Shown here in pieces: positions 1 through 5,708 of a DNA stretch of 7,582 nt. Positions within the stretch are counted from its first letter, which is position 1; every line of letters begins with the position of its first letter. The position numbers and the translations under genes were made by a program. Source of the DNA: JBCBRD01 sp039819885 (GTDB lineage: Bacteria > Pseudomonadota > Alphaproteobacteria > Rhizobiales > Hyphomicrobiaceae); the NCBI GenBank assembly GCA_039819885.1, contig JBCBRD010000157.1:1-7582 (forward strand), given 5' to 3'. A model generated the notes under the pieces. It worked only from the letters and a program-made list of their open reading frames with translations. It searched no databases and was not told the origin of the DNA.

Positions 1-588
1 ATAGGGTTTGGACCGGGGCGCCGTTCCAAATGGCGTTGTTGCCCCCCTCGGTGAAACGAGCGTGATCGCTTCACCTAAAGTGACGCCAAGTTCGTTGGCC
101 ATGCGCATGCCGACAGCGATGCCGCGGCTTGCGTCGAAACCATCGAGCGTGCCGACTTTCACATTATCGGAGACGAGTTTGAGTGACTTGATGCTGCTCT
201 CTTCGACACCCCGCACAAGTGCGCCCAGCGCCTGCGTGCGGGACGAGACCATGACCTGCCCCTCAAGAAGGGGTAGGGCGTGCTTCACGCCATCAACCTT
301 TTCGATGGCTTTGGAGACTTCGGCATAATCCGTGAAGGGCTCACCGATCTTGTGAACGATGACGTGTCCATTGAGCCCCAGGATTTTGTTGAAAAGATCG
401 GCGCGAAAGCCGTTCATCACGGCCATGACGATAATCAGCGTGGCGACGCCCAGCATGATGCCGATGAAAGAAAAGCCCGCAATTACAGAGATGAAGCCTT
501 CTTTGCGACGAGCGCGCAGATAGCGCAGCGCCAGCATCCATTCAAAGGGGGCAAAAAACCCGGTATCCTTGGTTTCGGCTCGTGCCAT
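1..588 (-). CDS. lolC: Lipoprotein-releasing ABC transporter permease (LolC/LolE family), 5' part
   Basis: Inner-membrane permease of the Lol system, which extracts mature outer-membrane lipoproteins from the inner membrane and passes them to LolA, powered by the ATPase LolD. The 196 visible codons run off the left edge without a stop, so about the first half of a roughly 410-430-residue protein is present. Visible in the translation: a cytoplasmic start with the LALRYLRARRKEGFISVI signature (residues 19-36), one long hydrophobic helix at about 32-58, then the start of the periplasmic MacB-like domain with ILGLNGHV (69-76) and SPRGATTPFG (179-188). Start ATG at 588 is preceded by a good ribosome-binding site. 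It follows proS by 106 bases. In relatives lolD and dnaE come next, outside this window. Alphaproteobacteria usually have a single LolC/E-type permease, so the choice between the two names is arbitrary. Confidence 0.93.
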   Translation of the reverse strand, partial: MARAETKDTGFFAPFEWMLALRYLRARRKEGFISVIAGFSFIGIMLGVATLIIVMAVMNGFRADLFNKILGLNGHVIVHKIGEPFTDYAEVSKAIEKVDGVKHALPLLEGQVMVSSRTQALGALVRGVEESSIKSLKLVSDNVKVGTLDGFDASRGIAVGMRMANELGVTLGEAITLVSPRGATTPFGTAPRSKPY

Positions 589-592
589 ACTG

Positions 593-598
593 TCCCCT
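593..598 (-). promoter_or_regulatory. Ribosome-binding site of lolC
   Basis: The operon-sense sequence AGGGGA lies four bases before the ATG at 588 and matches the anti-Shine-Dalgarno core. It supports 588 as the start of the permease gene. The 106-base spacer to proS shows no stem followed by a T-run, so no terminator is called there. Confidence 0.6.
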
Positions 599-694
599 GG
601 GTGCGGCTGATGTTTCGCTTCGCACGTCGCCACTGAATTCCGTCCACGATGTGACGGTGCCGGACTTGCTCGTGCGACTCTCAACCCTGGGGCT

Positions 695-2041
695 TTAGCC
701 TAAAACGCGCCCGGCCGTCACTAAGTCGACGACTTTGTTCAGTGCGGTTTCAAGAGAAAGCGTCTCTTTTTCACCGCCGCAACGTGCTTTTAGCTCAACT
801 TCACCGTTTTTGATGCCTTTTGGCCCCACAGTGAGTTGGTAGGGCAGTCCGATGAGATCCATCGTCGTGAATTTGGCGCCTGCGCGTTCATCCGTATCGT
901 CATAGAGCACGTCAATGCCAGCGGCCTGAAGCTTGCCGTATAGGTCAAGGCAGGCTTCGGTCGTTGGCTCATCGGAGACACGCAAATTGATCAGGCCGAC
1001 TTCAAATGGTGCAACAGGAACAGGCCAACTGATCCCGTTGTCATCGTGGCAGGCCTCGATGATCGCGCCCACCAGGCGCGAAACACCGACACCGTACGAC
1101 CCCATCTGAACCGTTGTGAGTTGACCGTCTGGCCCTTGAACTTTAGCGCCCATCGGCTCTGAATACTTGGCCCCGAAAAAGAAGATGTGGCCAACTTCAA
1201 TGCCGCGCGCTGTAACGCGCTTGTCTTCCGGCACGTCTGCTTCGAACTTGGCTGCGTCGTGCATGTCTTCAGTGGCTGCGTATTTCGAAGTCCACGCGTC
1301 AAAGATTGGGTTAAGATCGCCGTCAAAGTCTGTGTCGGCTGGTGGAATGGCCCCATCCAGTAAGTCCGCGTGGCAGAAGACCTGGCTTTCGCCCGTTTCG
1401 GCGAGGATGATGAATTCGTGGCTGAGGTCGCCACCGATGGGGCCGGTGTCAGCGGCCATTGGAATTGACTTCAACCCGAGGCGCGCGAACGTCCGAAGAT
1501 AAGCCGCAAACATCCGCTGGTAGGTTTTGCGGGCATCTTCGGCAGTCAGATCGAAGGAATACGCGTCCTTCATCAGGAATTCGCGACCACGCATCACGCC
1601 GAAACGGGGTCGGATCTCATCTCGGAACTTCCACTGGATGTTGTAGAGATTTTTCGGGAGGTCTTTGTAGGACTTCACCCCGTCGCGGAAAATCGTCGTG
1701 ATGACTTCTTCGGCTGTTGGACCAAAAAGCAGATCGCGATCATGGCGGTCAGTGATGCGCAGCATTTCCTTGCCGTAAGCATCATATCGTCCGCTTTCGC
1801 GCCACAGATCCGCTGACTGGATCGTCGGCATGAGGACTTCAACGGCACCAGCACGGTTTTGTTCTTCGCGCACGATGTCTGCGATCTTGTCAAGCACACG
1901 CAAACCAAGCGGTAGCCAGGAATAGATACCGGCCGCTGACTGCCGGACCATCCCAGCGCGCAGCATGAGCTGATGTGAGACAATCTCAGCTTCTTTGGGT
2001 GTGTCCCGCATGACGGGAAGGAAGTAGCGCGAGAGCTTCAT
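695..2041 (-). CDS. proS: Proline--tRNA ligase, short alphaproteobacterial type
   Basis: Class II aminoacyl-tRNA synthetase that charges tRNA-Pro with proline in the cytoplasm. From ATG 2041 it has 448 residues, close to the family length in Alphaproteobacteria. Numbered from the upstream ATG at 2056: motif 2 region FRDEIRPRFG with GREFLMKDAYSF (144-168), motif 3 GSYGVGVSR (319-327), then the anticodon-binding domain (about 349-446). Only about 150 residues separate motifs 2 and 3, so the roughly 180-residue INS editing domain of the E. coli enzyme is missing, as is usual in this group; mischarged Ala-tRNA-Pro would have to be cleared by a separate protein. Two in-frame starts exist. ATG 2041 gives MKLSRYFLP, matching the usual family N-terminus. 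ATG 2056 adds five residues (MSHTI) and lacks a Shine-Dalgarno. Upstream lies the hairpin repeat array. Confidence 0.96.
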   Translation of the reverse strand: MKLSRYFLPVMRDTPKEAEIVSHQLMLRAGMVRQSAAGIYSWLPLGLRVLDKIADIVREEQNRAGAVEVLMPTIQSADLWRESGRYDAYGKEMLRITDRHDRDLLFGPTAEEVITTIFRDGVKSYKDLPKNLYNIQWKFRDEIRPRFGVMRGREFLMKDAYSFDLTAEDARKTYQRMFAAYLRTFARLGLKSIPMAADTGPIGGDLSHEFIILAETGESQVFCHADLLDGAIPPADTDFDGDLNPIFDAWTSKYAATEDMHDAAKFEADVPEDKRVTARGIEVGHIFFFGAKYSEPMGAKVQGPDGQLTTVQMGSYGVGVSRLVGAIIEACHDDNGISWPVPVAPFEVGLINLRVSDEPTTEACLDLYGKLQAAGIDVLYDDTDERAGAKFTTMDLIGLPYQLTVGPKGIKNGEVELKARCGGEKETLSLETALNKVVDLVTAGRVLG

Positions 2042-2059
2042 GATCGTATGGCTCATTTA

Positions 2060-2206
2060 GTGGTCAACACAGGCAGGCCTGTGATTGAGCAGGTGGTCAA
2101 CACAGGGAAACCCATGATTGAGCAGGTGGTCAACACGGGTAACCCCATGGTTGAACAGGGTCTTCGATACGGGCAAGCCCGTGATTGAGCAGTGTGGTCA
2201 ACACAC
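2060..2206. repeat. Tandem 33-base hairpin repeats upstream of proS
   Basis: Three contiguous 33-base units (2060-2092, 2093-2125, 2126-2158), a fourth diverged 34-base unit (2159-2192) and a truncated fifth (2193-2206). On the plus strand the shared part is ATTGAGCAGGTGGTCAACAC, with a variable core of 13 bases between copies. Each core is an inverted repeat. In operon-sense RNA the stems are CACAGG/CCUGUG (unit 1), CAUGGG/CCUGUG (2), CAUGGG/CCCGUG (3) and ACGGG/CCCGU (4), each with a four-base loop. In units 1-3 a UCAA/UUGA pairing can extend the stem after one bulged base. There are no unique spacers, so it is not a CRISPR array, and no T-run, so no terminator. The rest of the gap, 2207-2296, holds no recognisable gene. 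Function unknown; possibilities are an mRNA processing or stability element, a translation control element for proS, or a neutral minisatellite. Confidence 0.85.
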
Positions 2207-2296
2207 CTCAACACATCAGGTTGGTGGGGTGTCCGCCTTTGGAGATAGCCGAATACCTGCTGATGCGCGAGACCCGATGCAGATAGCGTCGAAGAC

Positions 2297-2569
2297 CTAT
2301 TGATTTCTGAGGTAGTCGGGCAGGTTGAACGTATCGATGGTGATGTAGCCAAACTCGATCGAAGTCCAGACGCATGCGAACACGACTGCGGCGACAACGG
2401 TGTTCATAGCGAAAATGCGCAACATATTGGGGTTGGTCGGCGCACTTTCGGGTGTGCCTGGCACAACATCACCGTCTTCATCCTGGGTGCGCAATCCGAT
2501 CGGGAGTACCGCAAACAGGACGGCCCACCAGATGATGAAAAAGACTGCGATGCTCAGCGTCACGCCCAT
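2297..2569 (-). CDS. DUF1467 family small membrane protein
   Basis: A 90-residue inner-membrane protein of unknown function. Two hydrophobic segments (about residues 4-24 and 52-75) flank a polar acidic loop containing GLRTQDEDGDVVPGTPESAP (25-44); the R-T/S-Q...G.VVPGTP.SAP loop is the family hallmark. The short tail is polar. With both ends likely on the same side, the topology is a hairpin. The gene lies between mce and proS, as in many Alphaproteobacteria, starting 49 bases after mce ends. ATG 2569 is chosen because it starts directly before the first helix; a GGGA about ten bases upstream is a weak ribosome-binding site. No catalytic residues are evident, and a physical role with the neighbouring enzymes is not implied by the sequence. 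Confidence 0.88.
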   Translation of the reverse strand: MGVTLSIAVFFIIWWAVLFAVLPIGLRTQDEDGDVVPGTPESAPTNPNMLRIFAMNTVVAAVVFACVWTSIEFGYITIDTFNLPDYLRNQ

Positions 2570-2618
2570 GGGTTTGATCCCACACCGGTTTGGCTGGCGC
2601 CATTTTGGTTATACTTGC

Positions 2619-3023
2619 TCATGCCTGTTCCAGCTCTGTTAGCGTGCCGCAGAAGTCTTTTGGGTGTAAAAACAGAACGGGTTTGCCGTGCGCGCCAATT
2701 TTCGGCTCACCGTCACCAAGGACGCGGGCACCTTGTGACTTCATCTGGTCACGTGCTGCAATAATATCGTCTACCTCGTAGCAAACGTGATGGATGCCGC
2801 CTGATGGGTTCTTTTCCAAGAACTTTGCAATTGGCGAATCTTCACCCAAAGGCTCCAGCAGTTCGATCTTGGTGTTGGGGAGGTTGATGAAAACGACCTT
2901 TACGCCATGCTCTGGCTCCTCGGTCGCAGGTGTGACATCGGCACCGAGTGTGTCGCGATAAACGGCGGTTGCACTTTCGATGTCTGATACGGCGATGGCA
3001 ACATGGTTTAGGCGACCGATCAT
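2619..3023 (-). CDS. mce: Methylmalonyl-CoA epimerase
   Basis: Interconverts the (2R) and (2S) forms of methylmalonyl-CoA, joining propionyl-CoA carboxylation to B12-dependent methylmalonyl-CoA mutase and hence to succinyl-CoA. From ATG 3023 it is 134 residues, the usual size, with the VOC fold as two beta-alpha-beta-beta-beta modules (about 4-58 and 76-132). Likely metal ligands by alignment from memory: His7 (LNHVAIAV), Glu54 (KIELLEP), His78 or His79 (GGIHHVCYEV) and Glu130 (GTLTELEQ). A Glu in the EEPEHGVKV stretch (35-43) fits the catalytic acid. An upstream in-frame ATG at 3065 would add 14 residues not typical of the family and has no ribosome-binding site, whereas AAAGGAG precedes 3023. 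It sits 85 bases after rnj. Confidence 0.95.
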   Translation of the reverse strand: MIGRLNHVAIAVSDIESATAVYRDTLGADVTPATEEPEHGVKVVFINLPNTKIELLEPLGEDSPIAKFLEKNPSGGIHHVCYEVDDIIAARDQMKSQGARVLGDGEPKIGAHGKPVLFLHPKDFCGTLTELEQA

Positions 3024-3034
3024 GGCGGGCTTAA

Positions 3035-3041
3035 CTCCTTT
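3035..3041 (-). promoter_or_regulatory. Ribosome-binding site that decides the mce start
   Basis: Operon-sense AAAGGAG, the strongest Shine-Dalgarno match in the window, ends 11 bases before ATG 3023. The spacing is slightly long, but the site lies inside the longer alternative reading frame from ATG 3065 and argues for the shorter protein. Confidence 0.6.
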
Positions 3042-3108
3042 GGCAATTGGCGGGTGCGTGACCATACGGTTTGCTGGTGAAACCGCAAATGGTGTGGCGT
3101 TATCTTGG

Positions 3109-4812
3109 TTAGGCGTTTGCTTTCACGTTGACCTGACTGACAAGCACTTTTGTGATTGGGCGCTTGCCCCACTCATTCGATATGGCTGATCGAACAGCTT
3201 TACGAACGGCCTCGCGGACGAGGTCAGGGTCTTTACGTCGCGCAGGCGGTATTGAGCTGATCGTCCCGTCGATCGCATCAAGGACGACATCGTACATATC
3301 ATCGCCGTCGGCTGTATCTTCCGGAATCCCGTCTAAGACGACTTCAGGTTCATCCAAGAGATCACCGCGCTTCGAAAGTGCTAACGCCACAACAGCTATG
3401 CCTGATGCGGCCAGCTTGCGCCGGTCCCTCACCGGGCCATCCGTGCTGGACACAATCAACTTTCCATCACGATACTTGCGGCCAACGGGGGCCTCATCGA
3501 TCACTCCGGCAGGCGAGGGTGCCAAGCGCATGACCTCTCCATCGACGACCACGAATGAACGCTCGGTTCCGAACGTTTTTGCAAGTGCAGCATGCTCTTT
3601 CAAATGGCGCGCTTCGCCGTGCATTGGGATTGCCACACGCGGTTTCAACCAGCTGTACATCTGCTTCAGCTCATCGCGGCGTGGGTGTCCCGTCACGTGC
3701 ACGAGTGCTTCACTGTCGGTCATGATGTCTACGCCAAGGCGCGCCAGATTGTTTTGCACCCGACCAATGGATTTCTCGTTCCCAGGGATATCGCGAGATG
3801 AATAGATGACCAGATCGCCCTTAGCCAACTTGATGAACTGGTGATCGCCATCAGCAATGCGCGACAAGGCGGCACGGCCCTCACCCTGACTGCCGGTGCA
3901 CAACAACACAATCTCATGCCGGTCAAGATAAGAGAACTGATCCTGGTCCAGGTAGGTGAAGTCTTCTGGCAAATAACCTGTCTCAATGCCGACCTGGATC
4001 ACCCGATGAATGGCCCGACCTGCAACGACCAGTTTGCGACCGGCGGCAGCGGCGGCGTCAGCAACGGCTTTCACCCGACCGACGTTTGATGAGAACGTGG
4101 TGACGACGACGCGTTTGTCGTGCTTCTTAATGATGTCGGCCAAGGAAGCCGCCACATCGCTTTCGGATGGAGAGACGCCATCTCGCAGTGCGTTCGTTGA
4201 ATCACAGATGAGCGCCTCGACGCCCTCTTCGCCCAACGCTTTCAGCTTTTTGACATCGCAAGGGCGACCTAGAACCGGCGTGTCATCGAGCTTCCAATCG
4301 CCCGAATGGACGACAAGGCCGTGCCGGGTGCGAATGGCGAGTGCCGAGGGTTCGGGGATCGAGTGCGCCATGTCGACCAGTTCAATATCAAATGGTCCGA
4401 CGTCGAAGCGGCTCCCGAGTTCGACCTTGTTCAATGGCAAAGGGTCGTCCCCGCCATAATCGCCGAGCTTAGCCTTCAACATGCCAAGCGTGAACGGTGA
4501 GGCATAGATTGGCGCACGAAGTTCGTGCCAATTGTCGATTACCGCGCCGATATGATCTTCATGGGCGTGGGTGATCACGATGCCTGCAAGATTGCCGCGT
4601 TCGGCCGAGATGAAGCGCAAGTCCGGAAAGACGACATCAACACCGAACTCGCCGTCGCCCGGGAATGTCAAACCGAGATCAACCATTAGCCACTGGCGGG
4701 CGCTTGGCGGACCCAAGCCATAGAGATAGCAATTCATGCCGATCTCGCCCAAGCCGCCCATTGCCACGAACACCAATTCGCTTCTGTCTTTTTTTATAGG
4801 CTTTTGCGCCAT
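3109..4812 (-). CDS. rnj: Ribonuclease J
   Basis: Cytoplasmic metallo-beta-lactamase-fold nuclease with 5'-3' exonuclease and endonuclease activity, acting in mRNA turnover and rRNA maturation; in Alphaproteobacteria it coexists with RNase E. The 567 residues match the family length. Seen in order: GGLGEIGMN (19-27), the zinc-binding HAHEDH (82-87), His150 in DMAHS, GDWK (171-174), CDSTNA (203-208), the beta-CASP region with TTFSSN and CTGSQGE (about 238-311), HVTGHPRRDEL (372-382) and PMHGE (396-400), then a C-terminal domain from about 450. All usual metal-site residues appear present, so an active enzyme is expected. ATG 4812 leads directly into the family N-terminus, but its ribosome-binding site is weak. 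It begins 62 bases after birA; coaX, frequent at this spot in relatives, is missing. Confidence 0.97.
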   Translation of the reverse strand: MAQKPIKKDRSELVFVAMGGLGEIGMNCYLYGLGPPSARQWLMVDLGLTFPGDGEFGVDVVFPDLRFISAERGNLAGIVITHAHEDHIGAVIDNWHELRAPIYASPFTLGMLKAKLGDYGGDDPLPLNKVELGSRFDVGPFDIELVDMAHSIPEPSALAIRTRHGLVVHSGDWKLDDTPVLGRPCDVKKLKALGEEGVEALICDSTNALRDGVSPSESDVAASLADIIKKHDKRVVVTTFSSNVGRVKAVADAAAAAGRKLVVAGRAIHRVIQVGIETGYLPEDFTYLDQDQFSYLDRHEIVLLCTGSQGEGRAALSRIADGDHQFIKLAKGDLVIYSSRDIPGNEKSIGRVQNNLARLGVDIMTDSEALVHVTGHPRRDELKQMYSWLKPRVAIPMHGEARHLKEHAALAKTFGTERSFVVVDGEVMRLAPSPAGVIDEAPVGRKYRDGKLIVSSTDGPVRDRRKLAASGIAVVALALSKRGDLLDEPEVVLDGIPEDTADGDDMYDVVLDAIDGTISSIPPARRKDPDLVREAVRKAVRSAISNEWGKRPITKVLVSQVNVKANA

Positions 4813-4874
4813 ACGTTGTGAGCTCGTTTGAATTGAGAGTTTTGGCAGTATCGCCCGTCATCACGCCTTGGGTG

Positions 4875-5666
4875 TCAGACAAGCGCAATGTCTCCGAATG
4901 TCACGCGCTGTTGCTTATTCTCGTCAGTTACGATCAGCAGCGCACCTGTCTCATCAAGCCCCTTCATAATGCCAGAGTATGCGGTATCCCCGTTCCGGAC
5001 CGACACACGGTGACCGAACAATCCGTTTTGCGCAATCCAGTTGGTGCGAACATCTCGCCAACCTTGTCCATCTCGCCAACGCAAGAGCCACCCCGATAGG
5101 TTTTGGTCAAGTTCTGAAATGGTTTGCGTAGCAGATGGCAGTTCGGCAGCAGGCCCTAATAGTCTCCGCAGGCTCGTAACTGGCTGTTCAAGGCCATGTG
5201 GTGTGGTCGCGATGTTGAGACCAACTCCGATTACTGCGGTGCTCTCCGATCCGGGATCATTGCGCATCGTCTGGACCAGGATGCCTGCCAGTTTTTGGCC
5301 AGCACACAAGATGTCGTTGGGCCATTTCAGCGACACAAGGTCCCTGCTTTCAATCGTATCCGGCAAAAGGTTACGGACGGTATCTCGCACTGCCAAGCCA
5401 GCAACAAAGGCCAGCTGGGAAATGTGTTGCATGTCGCAAGCGGTCGAAAAAACGTAGCTCGCTTGCAGGTTGCCTGGCAGGCTTTGCCACGCGTTGGCAC
5501 CGCGACCGCGACCGTCGGTTTGATGTGTCGCGCTGACCCAAGCTGGCAGGGTTATGCCGGTTTGCTGCAATGCAAACGCCTGTGTGTTCGTTGATCCGAT
5601 CTGGTCGTAGTGATGTCGTGCCGTGCCGGTTGGCAGAGCCGTGACGTTGTTCGGGGCTGCGTTCAT
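4875..5666 (-). CDS. birA: Biotin--[acetyl-CoA-carboxylase] ligase, without DNA-binding domain
   Basis: Activates biotin with ATP to biotinyl-AMP and attaches it to the lysine of biotin carboxyl carrier domains, such as those of acetyl-CoA and propionyl-CoA carboxylases. The 263 residues begin almost at the catalytic domain, so there is no helix-turn-helix and the protein should not act as the biotin repressor. Visible: STNTQAF (25-31), the biotin/adenylate loop GRGRGANAW (52-60), PGNLQASYVF (64-73), LKWPNDIL (113-120), Lys125 in QKLAGIL, IGVGLNI (146-152) and a C-terminal SH3-like domain (about 215-263). The loop differs from the common GRGRRGRxW: it keeps GRGR and the Trp but lacks the next two arginines. 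Start ATG 5666 lies 42 bases after the nuoN stop, with GAG close upstream. BirA directly after nuoN is a common alphaproteobacterial order. Confidence 0.94.
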   Translation of the reverse strand: MNAAPNNVTALPTGTARHHYDQIGSTNTQAFALQQTGITLPAWVSATHQTDGRGRGANAWQSLPGNLQASYVFSTACDMQHISQLAFVAGLAVRDTVRNLLPDTIESRDLVSLKWPNDILCAGQKLAGILVQTMRNDPGSESTAVIGVGLNIATTPHGLEQPVTSLRRLLGPAAELPSATQTISELDQNLSGWLLRWRDGQGWRDVRTNWIAQNGLFGHRVSVRNGDTAYSGIMKGLDETGALLIVTDENKQQRVTFGDIALV

Positions 5667-5708
5667 AACTCGTGTCGTGCGGTCAATGCGACAGATAAGA
5701 CTGCGGTA

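Noticed and set aside
589..694. Terminator or promoter between proS and lolC
   Set aside because: No stem followed by a T-run and no convincing -35/-10 pair could be picked out by eye.
2060..2206. Possible short CRISPR array
   Set aside because: Units are directly contiguous at 33 bases, the variable part is only 13 bases and is itself palindromic, and there is no cas gene nearby.
2053..2397. A 114-codon minus-strand frame through the repeats as a gene
   Set aside because: It overlaps the end of the DUF1467 gene out of frame, has no ribosome-binding site, its non-repeat part has no protein-like character, and its regularity comes from the repeats. Kept only as a finding on the repeat frame.
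2560..2622. Twenty-codon minus-strand frame starting in an ATGA overlap with the mce stop and running into the DUF1467 gene
   Set aside because: It is very short, its residues (MSKYNQNGASQTG...) match nothing I recognise, and the DUF1467 start at 2569 gives a complete family protein without it. No frameshift is needed.
3024..3065. Longer mce start at ATG 3065
   Set aside because: It adds 14 residues not typical of the family and lacks a ribosome-binding site, while ATG 3023 has AAAGGAG upstream and gives the standard 134-residue protein.
3152..3805. Long plus-strand frames opposite rnj, proS and birA
   Set aside because: They lie antisense to genes with clear family motifs, lack ribosome-binding sites and have compositions expected of shadow frames.
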